A stretch of 64,000 bases of DNA from Sacculina carcini (Eukaryota > Arthropoda > Thecostraca > Sacculinidae): the NCBI GenBank assembly GCA_916048095.2, contig OU696586.1, positions 5,799,749-5,863,748 on the forward strand, read 5' to 3'. The translations under genes were made by a program, and so were the position numbers. The notes below the pieces were generated by a model. That model was not told where the DNA came from, did not search any database, and saw only the letters and a list, made by a program, of their open reading frames with translations. Shown in pieces: positions 11,701 through 52,200 of this stretch (position 1 is the first letter of the stretch; the number at the start of each line of letters is the position of its first letter).

Positions 11701-12553
11701 TTTAGCAGAAAACTTTGCTCAGACTTTCACCGCTGGCCGGGGATCCTACTGGGTAAACAAAAAGTGATGTGCAATCCTATTGTGGCGGCCTTCTCGCGGC
11801 GGATTGTGTTCCTACTAACAGCCTCAGAAAGTCAACGGTAACTATTACATACGTGCTAACAGTTATATGTGATTTAGGCCACACATAAACTGCTGTAATA
11901 GGGTCAACGTCATTACCTTGGCTCGAAATACAAAATGAAGATAATTCATGGAAATAGAAATTTATTTAGACAAATGCATTTACGACAAAGTTTGATTACA
12001 TATGATAGCTTCGCGCTCGCTCGTTCATCGCCGAACACGGCGCCTTGCTGGTCTTATGCAAATTAATTAAATATTTACTATAAGCTATACATACAATATA
12101 CAATATACATGGGCGATACTTTCAATATATTCACAATTGCCCAATATTCAAGCTTGATTGGTTGGAGTGTTGGAAAATGTATTGAAAACAGCTGTGTAAA
12201 TGCATAAGTAGAAAAATGTGCTCTGAGAAGCGGCATGTTCAGTTACGAGCGTGTTTGCGGCCATTCTCAGACTGTGAAACCACAGGCATCTGCTGTAAAC
12301 ATCTCTGCTTCTCAAGTAAACAAAATATGTTCTTGTAAAGCAGATCAGAATTTGTTCACCCTTCAACTTCAACGTCCATCCATAAACACCTCGTGGGCAA
12401 AGCTGTGTTCACCAACGGAACAACAGACAACGTGATCTGGACAGCTCGTTCATGCATGCTCAGTCAATCGATACTCGTCGGAGGTGTGGGCTCCACCGAC
12501 AACGAGACGTTCAGTGCACATTCGGCGTTGCTGCTGAACTGTGATCGACAGCC
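11701..12553. other. Region upstream of the MANSC-LDLa gene
   Basis: No coding sequence is recognised. It should contain the promoter and 5' UTR of the gene starting at 12554. A TTCAGTG at about 12509 resembles the arthropod initiator TCAGT, 45 bp before the start codon. This is weak evidence on its own. Confidence 0.35.
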
Positions 12554-41486
<28,933 letters not shown>

Positions 41487-41871
41487 CCATCGTGACCTGG
41501 TCAAAACTCGATTCAGCCGAATTTGGATACAAAACTGTCCACTGAACGATGTCCACTGACAGACAGTTCAGAACACACTTGCCATGGGGATTCCAGCCGA
41601 TTGACACATAATACGAGGCACAGAATATGTAGACACGAGGCGAAATCAACACAATGTATGTCGCGGTGCGTCTTTCTATATTGCTCAGCATTAACACAGC
41701 TACATTTTCTCATGCAAGGGAAGGGTAATCCAGCACGAAGCTGGAGAGTTGACGGAACGATAAAGTTGGCTGATCCCTAATTTGTGATATGCATGAATAT
41801 TTTTGTTTCTGCTTATTGGTGCTTGCTTATGCTTTCTGGATATTGAATATCTTAAACATCTCACCTCACCT
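41487..41871. other. Probable 3' UTR and intergenic
   Basis: No gene is recognised. The 3' UTR of the LRP11-like gene should lie here, but no confident polyadenylation signal was identified. Confidence 0.4.
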
Positions 41872-42560
41872 AGACTAATTGTGTCTATACCTTTTACAAT
41901 TTCATTTGTCCCAACTGAAATCAAAATTGTCCCAACTGAAATCAAAATTGTCCCAACTAGAACCACAATGTTATTGATTTTACATTTAATATCAAACTTA
42001 ATTGTTATCAGTACATTTTATTGTATTTCACATGAAAAATTTAGCATTAGCCGTAAAACATAGATATGTACTACTTACTATGTACTATACAATTATGTGC
42101 TATGGTATGTACTACAATTACAATGCAGATATGTACCGTAATTACTTACTTTATGAGGAACTCTATCAGCCAATATATCAATGTGAGCGTATATACCACC
42201 AGCGCGTGTACTTAAATTCTAGCAAAAAGCAAGATATCTCAACTCAACACAATCACAACGCAACATGGCCCACTAAAACACCTTCACTAACAAACACGCA
42301 CGAACGATAAGTTTGATATTTAGCGTAAAATCATTAACATACATTGTGGTTCTAGCTGGGACAATTTTGATTTCAGTTGGGACAGTTTTGATTTCAGCTG
42401 GGACAACTTTGATTTAAGTTGGGACAACTTTGATTTCAGTTGGGACAATTTTGATTTCAGTTGGGACAACTTTGATTTCAGTTGGGACAACTTTGATTTC
42501 AGTTGGGACAATTTTGATTTCAGTTGGGACAAATGAAATTGTAAAAGGTATAGTCTTTAA
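41872..42560. mobile_element. Foldback-like inverted repeat with a minisatellite in each arm
   Basis: The left arm (41872-42006) and right arm (42303-42560) are inverted copies. CTATACCTTTTACAATTTCA, CCACAATGT and ATATCAAACTTA on the left recur as their complements on the right in mirrored order. Inside the arms a 21-bp unit (GTTGGGACAATTTTGATTTC plus A) occurs about three times on the left and nine times on the right. The spacer is about 300 bp of AT-rich DNA. Long inverted arms of tandem repeats are typical of Foldback/Galileo-type elements. No transposase or target duplication was identified. The minus-strand SQLKSKL repeat frame is an artefact. Confidence 0.7.
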
Positions 42561-43526
42561 CCGCGTCTAGATGTGTTGCTTGGCTTCACAAACCTCTCAT
42601 ATTTATCATTGCCTTGTCGGCAATATTTGCAGCAACGTGACTTGTCAGCTGGCTTGAAATTGGAAAAACGGTAAAAAATTGTTCACTTGAACTCGCTGGC
42701 TTATAAATGCACAAATGACTTTTTGAATGTATATGTGTTGTGATAAACAGTGTACTCGGCTGAATCAGTGACAATTAGAATATATATATAGCAAAATGAA
42801 ACCATACATTATTTAGTTTAGCAGTTTAAACAATGAAACATTGTTCTTTTACATAATCATGCTTTCATTGTCGTTGAAGCTCGGCGCCTCATCAGCTTTC
42901 AAATAGGAAACATATTTTAGTTGTTTGCGGTGAATCTCCCCGCATCAGGTAAATATCAAGATACGAGATACGATATCACGTACTTTATCTAAGGCGAACG
43001 TTTTTTATTGTTGTTTCAGTAGTACACTGACCTTGTATACCACAACTGTCTATAGCATGCCGTGTCGGTGTTAGGGTGCTCATTTAATTAATTGTTCTGT
43101 GAGAGAGTGTTCATCGAGAAAACGTTTAGATACCGGAGCTAGTTGGTGTTGGGACTTGTGGACTGACAATGATAAGCACCGAGCTCGGAGGAAATATAAC
43201 TTCGAGATTAATAAATCTATTGAACGCAATCTAAATCGTAAATTCCAGGAGCAATCAGAGATAAAATTATTGAAGAAATTACAGATGAAATTACAGATAA
43301 AATTATAGATGAAACAATCAGAGATAAAATAATTTCTCCAATTGTGAACCCTAAAGTGCAAACCATTGAATGCATATATCAAAGCCAAATTCCGGATATA
43401 AATCCAGAGGAATAGTGCATGATTATAAATGAGCTCATTTGTCTCAATGTAGCGTAGACGACTAGATCCACTTGACGTGCATGCTTGTGATCACAACTGC
43501 TAGAATACGATCAGCTCCAAGCTCTT
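42561..43526. other. Intergenic between the two spliced genes
   Basis: No gene is recognised. 43195-43340 is rich in GATAAAATTA/CAGATGAAATTA short repeats. A 69-codon + frame (43099-43308) covers it, rich in Lys/Gln/Leu, with no identifiable domain. Confidence 0.5.
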
Positions 43527-43859
43527 TCATTCCCGCCATGCCAATGTACCGCCGGACCATCGTTGTTTGACGGTGCGGCAGCGTCCGGCGGTCAGTTCAG
43601 CCACAAGCACTACGGCGGCCGTCAACCATCCGGTCAACAGCAACGAGAACGCACCCTCCATGTGCGTCAGTCGGAGCTGCAGCTTCTTACCGTTTGCGTC
43701 GTCTTGGGCTGTGACAGTGTCCAGTGAAGTCTCGACAGCATCCAGCGACCAGCGGAACCACGCGTCTATCAGGCCGGCTTCCCGCACGTGCTGAATTGTG
43801 TGACTGAACGGGGCAGTGAGGAAGGAGAACTTGGGCAGTGTGATGCTGATCATAAAGTT
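43527..43859 (-). CDS. IR gene, exon 3: end of the S2 lobe and M4
   Basis: Acceptor GTGTGTGCGGCAG|AACTTT (read on minus). Residues 538-647. LTHMEGAFSLLLTGWLTAAV is M4, followed by a short basic cytoplasmic tail. The acceptor sits directly beside a CA/GT microsatellite. Confidence 0.9.
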   Translation of the reverse strand, partial: NFMISITLPKFSFLTAPFSHTIQHVREAGLIDAWFRWSLDAVETSLDTVTAQDDANGKKLQLRLTHMEGAFSLLLTGWLTAAVVLVAELTAGRCRTVKQRWSGGTLAWRE

Positions 43860-43945
43860 CTGCCGCACACACCCACCAGCACACACACACACCAACACAC
43901 ACACCCACCAACACACACACCCACCAACACACACACACACATACA

Positions 43946-43988
<43 letters not shown>

Positions 43989-46900
43989 ACACAGACACAC
44001 AGACACACAGACACACACACACGCACACATATTAGAGAGGGCCACCTCTCCAGAATGCATGACTGATACAACCCATGACTGATATCTGGTATAATTTACT
44101 GCTGGGTGGACAGGGGCTGTTGGAATATAGAATTAATCCAAAGAAGTACTCCTCCGCAGGGTTCCTTCAGTTTGGAGTAAACATTTCATAGGGGAAAGTG
44201 TAATATTATCGGAGGGGGCATCGAAAGCAGAAATTTATAAATCGGAAAAAACTATAAAATTGTTTCTGATAAAAATTCACAGACACAAAATTGAACATTT
44301 GAAAAAATATTACCTACGTTTTCAATAAATTCGTTTATCACACAATTTCCATTTCAACTGTGCAATTGCTAAAATATGATAATTTTTCAAATATGCCAAT
44401 TGTGAATTTGTGAATGACTCTTTCATCGATATCAGTCAATCCTTGATACTTATAATTGTTCATGAGTGTGTACACATTGTGCAGTTTAAAATCTAGTCAC
44501 TTTCATGAGACCTACCTGCAGACACTCGTCGAGAACATGTAGCTGCGGTTCACCTCCCGATGTTGTGTAGAACTTGAGGATGAAATAGAGCAGCGAGCTT
44601 TCATTTTCGATATAGCTGAACTTTTGTGCGTGGACGTCCCGCAGCGACTGCTGCAGGTCGTACGAGCTGACGTAGCGCTCTGCCAGCAGACGATCCCACG
44701 GCTTCACCGACGAGGCGAGCACATCCCGCAGCGTGCTGCCCCAGCTGCCAACTGTCACTCCGGTGGCCGCCAGCTGACGATGTGTATTGATCTGAGTCGA
44801 CTCGAGTGGGATAGTGAGGAACGAGGTGAGCGTTGCGCTGTATGCCATGCAGATGATCAGCGCAAACAGACGCCATGTTGCCGTAAACAGACGAACTGTG
44901 AAACCCCGCGGGTCACGGCTCTGTGGCTGTGCAATCAGTGCCCCATAGTTGTACAGAGCAGCCGCGGCCGGCTTACGGAATGTAGGAACTCCCTCGTACA
45001 CATTGCGGTCGCCGTACCTTCCGAGAATCACGGTGACAGCAACACTAACTACCAGAGTCGCTGCGATCATCATCCAGACGGCCAGACTGAACGGCAGCAC
45101 CACGGCCAGAGAACGCGGCGGTGGAGGGTTGATCCACACAATGAAGCACGCCTTTTCAAAGTGATACGGCTCGCTGTAGTCAACGCTTCTACTACGTCCA
45201 AGCGTGAAGAAAATGTTGGCGATGCCGAAATCTGCGCGTTCATACTTGATGTCACCCACAAGGCCTATCCATGTGCCGTTGGCGAGCGCTTCTCCCCATT
45301 TGCCGCCGTCGGTGGGCTCCATCAGCTGCATGTGGAAGTTGTAAGTAGTCGAGAGGATATCGGCAAGAAAGTAGTCCATGCCCAGGTGAGGTCCGTCAAT
45401 TGTGCCCGATAGGTACACGTTGCCCGGCGCATGCTCAAAACTAACAAAACGCAGCGAACGGCCGTCGAAGTTCATCCGCTCGGCACTTGGGGCAACCACA
45501 TTGCTACTGTGTGGGTACCATGATCCTAGGCTGGAGAGTGCACCGGTATCAAACGAGAAGCGCAGCATTTGCACGCGGCCGGTTGGCTTCTGTTGCAACA
45601 GACCGATGAAGAAATAGCGCAACTTACGGAACAGTCCTGTGGAGCTCATGGAGGCCTGTTTGACAGCCTTGTTATCGGTGATGAGAATGAAGTCGGCTGT
45701 ATGATCCCACACACGGCCCACCAACTGATGTACGGTCGACAATTTGTCAAACTGCTCGACCGTGTTCAGAATCAGCACGTACACGCGGCAGTAACCCCCG
45801 TCGACGGATGCCGGTGGATCCGGCGAAAAGTACTCGCTCACCGCTGATATCTGCGGTTGTGGTCAGTTGGACACTATGACAATGACTGCAAGAATTTTGG
45901 CGCCATATTGAGATTTGATGACGTTTGTGAATATACAGGGTGTTCCAAGAAATTTGACGTCATTCTAAATGCCCGTATCTCGGAAACTACTCAGTGTATC
46001 TTGATGAAACTACGCACACTTTATGTTGAACATCATAAGTTTTATTAGTTAACATTACAAAGAAAAAAAACAAAGATTTGCAGATTATATGACATATTTC
46101 ACGATTTTCACAAATGTTCAATGTGTTCAATTCTCTGTTTAATGTTTGACATTTATCTCTTTTCAGGTTGAGAAATGCCGTTCACTTCAATAGAAAAGTC
46201 ATTTTGCGTGTTGGAATATGCTCGAACACAGTCACCCAATAGCGTGCAGCGTGCAAAATAAGCGTGCGTGTATAGAAAAAGACTGATGTTTTAATGTACT
46301 TTCATTCACGATGTTTGAAGTGATTTTCACGGGTTAGTTGAGGGACTCAGGTAAACTATATAAATTCAACTAAACATCACAACTAAGCATCATTGTGGAC
46401 TTCGTGGTGTAGTGGTTAGCACACTCGCCTCACAAGCGGGAGGTCCGTGGTCCGAAACCCGGCGAAGCAGGATTTCTTGGGTGAATTCTATCATCCAAGA
46501 GCCCCTGTCCACCCAGTAGTATATGGGTACCAGCTATCAGTTATGTGTTGTGCCATGCATTATATGGAGGTGGCCTCTCTAATACCTCATTCCTCCTTGT
46601 GGCGCCATAGTGTGGAGAGGGTTGTCTCTGCGTTTGCAGCGACCTGCACGGGGCACACATTTGTGTTCATAAGGTTCGGCTTACTCCCGTGTAGCAGCTG
46701 TCACTTAGGCTTTTGACCTTTAACCTTTTAACAAGCGAGTACACGTGACCACATTCATATTTGATGAGCATCATCATCAAAAAAGGTGTCTGGTTACGTG
46801 AATATGCCTTAAAAAGTGCTGTTCTTGTAAATTTCCAAGCGCCCACCTGGAATCCTAAGGCAATCGGCTCGGAGAGAAGTCGGTGGGTGAGTTGCCGGGA

Positions 46901-47122
46901 CACCTCATGATCGAGCTGGTCCGATAGAACCAGATGAACGCCACAATTCGGGTAGTGGCGCAGCAGAGAAGATGCGAAATCGACCAGCAGCATATCCCAC
47001 ACATTGTTCTCATCCATGTACATTGACCCGCTAGACTGATTGGACGGGGCAGCGGTGGTGACGACTTGTATCACACACAGTGATGTGACCAGCTTTAACA
47101 GGATGCTTCTATGACCAGACAT
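43527..47122 (-). CDS. Ionotropic receptor (IR, iGluR-like chemoreceptor family), three exons
   Basis: Exons on the minus strand: 47122-46847, 45850-44516 and 43859-43527 (276 + 1335 + 333 bp), all phase 0, giving 647 residues. Residues 1-24 form a signal peptide. A divergent amino-terminal region precedes the bipartite ligand-binding domain. Arg311 in FFTLGRSRSVDYSEPY matches the glutamate-receptor Arg that holds the ligand carboxylate. Membrane segments: M1 at about 348-369, the pore and M2 near 390-410, M3 at about 426-443 (AYSATLTSFLT, equivalent to SYTANLAAFLT), and M4 at about 604-626. IRs are ligand-gated cation channels for odour, taste, humidity or temperature in protostomes. Length and domain order suggest an intact gene. 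The ligand and subfamily cannot be told from sequence alone. Confidence 0.92.
43860..44032. repeat. CA microsatellite in IR intron 2
   Basis: CACCAACACACAC and ACACAGAC units with a CA core at about 43949-43982. It begins one base from the exon 3 splice acceptor. Confidence 0.93.
44033..44190 (-). repeat. SINE fragment (valine-tRNA-type family)
   Basis: Reverse-complement match to the 5' half of the SINE at 57405-57728 (AGAGAGGGCCACCTCTCCAG, GACTGATATCTGGTA, GGGTGGACAGGGGCTGT, CCTCCGC). The tRNA head and the 3' half are missing or degenerate. Confidence 0.75.
44516..45850 (-). CDS. IR gene, exon 2: ligand-binding lobes and M1-M3
   Basis: Acceptor CACAACCGCAG|ATATCA and donor CTGCAG|GTAGGT on the minus strand. 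Residues 93-537, 1335 bp in one open frame. It contains the S1 lobe with Arg311, M1, the pore loop, M3 and most of S2. Confidence 0.95.
45851..46395. other. IR intron 1, distal part
   Basis: About 45935-46060 (ACAGGGTGTTCCAAGAAATT, then CGGAAACTACTCAGTGTATC) resembles a transposon end of a type common in arthropods, but no second end was found. Nothing else is recognised. Confidence 0.4.
46396..46735 (+). repeat. tRNA-Val-headed SINE in IR intron 1
   Basis: A box GTGGTGTAGTGGTTAGCAC and B box GTGGTCCGAAACC. The anticodon loop CTCACAA would read CAC (Val). The acceptor stem is only partly paired and the B box has lost GGTTCGA, so it is not a tRNA gene. The shared SINE body runs to about 46735, ending CTTTAACCTTTTAA. 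It is the same family as 57405-57728, 15663-17010 and 44033-44190. Confidence 0.85.
46847..47122 (-). CDS. IR gene, exon 1: signal peptide and amino-terminal region
   Basis: Start chosen at ATG 47122 (MSGHRSILLKLVTSLCVIQV), which gives a clean signal peptide. An in-frame ATG 14 codons upstream is possible. Donor GATTCCAG|GTGGGC. Residues 1-92. Confidence 0.82.
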
Positions 47123-48290
47123 TCTGCAACATTCAATATTTACAGGCAATCCTATTAATAACAAGCTTCCACCTGTGAGAGCTATATTTTTGACGATAAT
47201 CTAGTTGAACTGAGAAACTGAAAATGTGTTGTCATTGAGGCTTAAGCAGAAAACTTGGATGAATGTTAACCACTAAAGGAGCAGGTATTGCAATGGTGTC
47301 CTCTATGAGATAAATTCAGTATTCATTAGTCGCTAGAAAAGGTGATTTATATTCACGTTTAACGCGTGAAAATAAAAAAAGGCAGGAGATGTTAACATTT
47401 GCAGGTGTGACCGACAACTGAATGATGTGCGAGTAATGGTGCAGTATACAGATTGATTGATTGTGGCATTTTCTTCGTGTAATTACTTGCCATCGAGTGT
47501 AATTACCTGGTATAACATCAATATTACATTCTGTTCCTCAACAGCATTCCGGCTATCCAACGTGGTACATCAGTTGTCTGAGTAAAAAGCCAATCAGTAT
47601 GTATGAAGCTCGAAATGACTCTGGGAGGGTAATTCTGCCAGCGTAATTCTGGGAGTGATATCGGTGTTGCCACGGTAGTAATACAATTTGAATGCATTTT
47701 TCACCAGCTGTGCCTGTTCTGAGCTGTTCCAGATATTGATCCAAAATTATAAATAACAAGTGGTAAATGATGTGTATTGATAAAACAATAAAATATAGGA
47801 AATAACGAGAGTGAAACCACGTTTGGCTTCAAACTCACCAGATAATGTGCATCATTTCACAATTGGATAACTTGTTTTATGAACGATTGATTTGCTTCAA
47901 TATGAAACGGTTATTTGCTTGCAGTGAAATACACAGAGGTGTGAATTTGGAACTAGCATGCATCAATGCCGATACGATCAAGTGGCGAGTTCTGTCACTG
48001 GTATTTAACAATTCGTCAAGACTTTGCACGCCACACATGCTGGGTGACGTAGGCTGCATTCACACGCTAACAGATCTTATACGCTTGAAATACAAGACAC
48101 ATATAAGTAAATGTAATGCTGGCAAATGCATTGAATCGTCTGCATGCTGGAGTTCTGTGTTCCACGCCATTTTTAAGCCAACGTTCTATTTTTCCTTTAT
48201 TTCCCGTATAATGCATGATATAGACGAATATAATATAACATGTTTTACAAATAAATTGAAATAATTTGAATACATAAATATTACCAAAAT
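47123..48290. other. Upstream of the IR gene; one unassigned 139-codon frame
   Basis: Presumed promoter side of the IR gene. The + frame 47845-48264 (139 codons, Cys-rich toward its end) has no motif I recognise, no neighbours on that strand and AT-rich context. I do not call it a gene. Confidence 0.35.
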
Positions 48291-49210
48291 ATATTACTAA
48301 ATATGAATAAATAAAATTAGTAAATATCAATAAATTAAATTAATAAATATCAATAAATTATATTACCAACTATAAATATATTAAATAACTAAATATTAAT
48401 TAATTTCTTTACTAAATATTAATAAATTAAATTACTAAATATTAATAAATTCAATGATTATATATTAATGAATTAAATGACTAAATATTACTCAATTAAA
48501 TTACTAAATATTAATAAATTAAATTACTAAATATTCATAGGTTAAATAACTGAAAATTAATAAGTTAAATTACTAATAATTAATCATTTAAATTACTAAA
48601 TATTAATACATTAAATTACTAAATCTTACTCAATTAAATTACTAAATATTACTCAATTAAATTACTAAATATTGATAAATTTAATGGGTAAATATAAATA
48701 AATTAATTTCCTAAATATAAAATATTAATTTACTAAATATAAATACATTAAATGACTAAATATTATTAGATTTAAGTACTAAATATTAATGAGTAAATGA
48801 CTAAATATTACTCAATTAAATTGCTAAATATTTATAAATTAAATGACAAATATTAATAAATTAAATTACTAAATATTAATAAATTTAATGATTAAATATT
48901 AATAAATACAATTTTCTATGTATTAATAAATGAATTTATATTACTAAATATTTATTAATGAAATTACTAAATATTTATTAATTGAATTAAAAAATATATG
49001 AATGAAATTATAAATATTAATAAATGAAATTATAAATATTAATAAATGAAATTATAAATATTAATAAATGAAATTATAAACATTAATAAATGAAATTATA
49101 AATATTAATAAATGAAATTACTAAACATTAATACATTAAATGACTAAATATTAAAAATTAAGTTACTGAATATTATTAAATTAAATGACTAAATATTACT
49201 AAATTAAATC

Positions 49211-49215
<5 letters not shown>
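48285..49215. repeat. AT-rich satellite-like array (AAATTACTAAATATTAAT units)
   Basis: About 930 bp of imperfect units of roughly 18-27 bp with the cores TTACTAAATATTAATAAA and AATGACTAAATATTA. G is nearly absent. No frames of interest. Confidence 0.9.
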
Positions 49216-49258
<43 letters not shown>

Positions 49259-49292
49259 GTATATATTTATATCTATATATATATATATATAA
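49212..49292. repeat. (TA)n microsatellite at the left edge of the Helitron-like block
   Basis: (TA)n at about 49213-49256 and again at 49273-49291, immediately followed by AAAAGAGATCCTCTGTG, the conserved start of both Helitron-like blocks. Confidence 0.9.
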
Positions 49293-52200
49293 AAGAGATC
49301 CTCTGTGTGTCTGTGTGTGTATCTGTGTGTCTGTCTGTGTGTCTGTTCGACCCTCCTTGGTCCATTTTCTATCAGCTATTATTCGGCCACCACTCAGCCT
49401 ACTTGCTAACAATTTATATCATCACGTTGGAAATTTTCTTGTCTACACTTTAAATTAAATTTTAAATTTCAAAAATGAAATCAAAAAAAGTTATAGCGGT
49501 GAAAAGACAAAATGAACCCTGAAAAATGCGAAAATTTTGGTCAATTTTCTGAAGACTACTCCTCCTAAACCAGCAATAGTACAACTATAAAAATTATACC
49601 ACTGTGTATAAAATTTTCGTTTCTACTCAACGAATTATAATTTATACCCAAAAATTAAATATAAAACATGTAAAATAAAAAACAATCAATCTACATTCAA
49701 AATTTTATTTAAACTCCACGCGTCCGATTTTCTATATTTTTTTCTCTATTTCTCAAAAACTAATAATCACACATCTAAATAAATAATACCATCATGCTGG
49801 GAATTTTGTTTGCTACAACTCGGCATATTTTTTAATTTTCGAAAGTGTATTAAACAAAAGTTACGGCGGTGTGAAGTGTAAATGACAAAAAAGCAAAAAG
49901 GCAAAATTAGCAAAAAAAACGTGAATATTTTGGTCAATATTCCGCTATCTACTCCTCATAAACCAGCAATGGTACAGCTATAAAAGTTATACTATTGTGT
50001 AGATAATTTTGTTTTCTACAAGAAAAGTTATAATTTATACCCACAAATGATACAAAAAACGTGTACAATTGGCAAAATTCTCAAATACATCCAAAATTAC
50101 ACTTGAACACCGGGTGATTAAAATTAATTCATTTTTCTACCCATTTGTCAGGAAATATTTGTCACACATTACAATAAATTATACCATCGTGCTAGAAATT
50201 TTGTTTTCTACAATACGGTATAATTTGTAATTTTCCAAAGTGTATCTGAAGGACGTTACGGGGGTGTAAAATCAAACGGACATATTGCCAATTTGACAGC
50301 TATTATGCGCACTTGCGATTACACAGGAATATACTACTGTGTAGATAATTTTGTGTTCTACAAGATAAGTTATAATTTATACCCACAAATGATACGAAAA
50401 ACGTGTAAAATTGGCAAAATTCGCAAATACATCCAAAATTACACTTGAACAACGGGCGACTAAAATTAATTCATTTTTCTACTATTTATCAGTAACTATT
50501 TGTTATACATGAAAATAAATTATACCATCGTGCTAGAAATTTTGTTTTCTACAATACGGTATAATTTTTAATTTTCCAATGTGTATCTAAAGGAAGTTAG
50601 GGCGATGTAAAGTCAAAATGTCATGTTGCCAATTTGACAGCTATTATGCGCACTTGCGATTACACATGAATATACACTGATTTAATTTCACTGAAGTCCA
50701 ATCACAATTTACGCACTTGCGATTACACAGGAATATACTACTGTGTAGAGAATTTTGTGTTCTACAATATAAGCTATAATTTATACCCACAAATGGTACA
50801 AAAAACGTGTAAAATTGGCAAAATTCTCAAATACATCCAAAATTACACTTGAACACCGGGCGACTAAAATTAATTTATTTTTCTACCATTTCATAGTAAC
50901 TATTTGTTATACATAAAAATATATTATACCATCGTGCTAGAAATCTTGTTTTCTACAATACGGTATAATTTGTAATTTTCCAAAGGGTATCTGAAGGAAG
51001 TTACGGCGGTGTAAAGTCAAAAGGACATATTGCCAATTTGACAGCTATTATGCGCACTTGCGATTACACAGGAATATACACCGATTAAATTTCACTGAAG
51101 CCCAATCACAATTAAGAATGCATCATATTAGCTCCAAGCATGGATGGTGTAGTTTTATTGGGTACAGTTTAATTAATGCTACACTATACTGAATAGAAAG
51201 TCATAATTGTCCTCAATATTTACACATGTTCCGCACGAATGGCGGGTAAAATGCTACTGGGAACAAAGTAAACTACTGAATTTTACTGTGTAATTTAATT
51301 GGTTTAATTTCAAGTAGCATACGCTTAAGTTGCATAAGGATATGGGTTGTAATATCATGCAATGCCAACTATATGCATATGCTGTTTTAGCGGAAGCATA
51401 AATCTGGAATTATAGGGATGAGAGAAAGTTTCATTGTTTTGATAGTATTACACTTCTGAATTACTACACACGAAGGACGGGTGAGAATTTGAGCAGTGTT
51501 GAGGGAAAAAACTTCGACAATAATTAAAACAAGAATTCACAAATTTGACTTTTTCTATTGGTCGTTTTTCATCAATTTTCTTTGTGTTTGTTTCGTGTTT
51601 GAGTTCTGAATTATTCCGCACGACGGGCAGCTTTAAATATGAGGCGGGTTGTGGAAAAACATGTTTTCTAAATTGAAACATAAATTTCACATTGAGACTT
51701 TTATATTGGCTAAAACGTTTCTATGGGTTTTTTCAATTTGCACTAATTTTTTATGAATTGAATATTAATTATATTCTATGAACTGTTCCGCACGACGGGC
51801 GGGCTTAAATGTATATATAAAGAGTGGGTTTACATGATAGCGAGGTATATGATATTTTGCTAGCAGTAAATATTCTAGCGATAAAAGTAGAATAGCTCTT
51901 AAGCAAATGATTTTGGAGAATGATGTGAACCTTTAAATATATTTTGCGATCTGATGATATATGTATTAGGAACAATACGTAGTTGAGTATAGATTGCATA
52001 ATATAATATCGGCTGTAACATCAAGGGATGTAATATCGGTGTAATCCAAAAAATAACAACTGTATGAATATGATGCATTAGTGGAAGCATTAACCGGGAA
52101 TTATGAGATAATATTATGGAAAAAATTCATTTATATACTAAAAAAATTTATTGTTATTTTGTGTTTACATTTCGAAATTATACCTGACGACAGGCGGGCA

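Noticed and set aside
46398-46470. Functional tRNA-Val(CAC)
   Set aside because: Mismatches in the acceptor and T stems, a damaged B box, and an attached SINE body shared with three other loci.
47845-48264. 139-codon + frame upstream of the IR gene
   Set aside because: No recognisable motif, signal or splice context. It could be an exon, but nothing in the sequence supports it.
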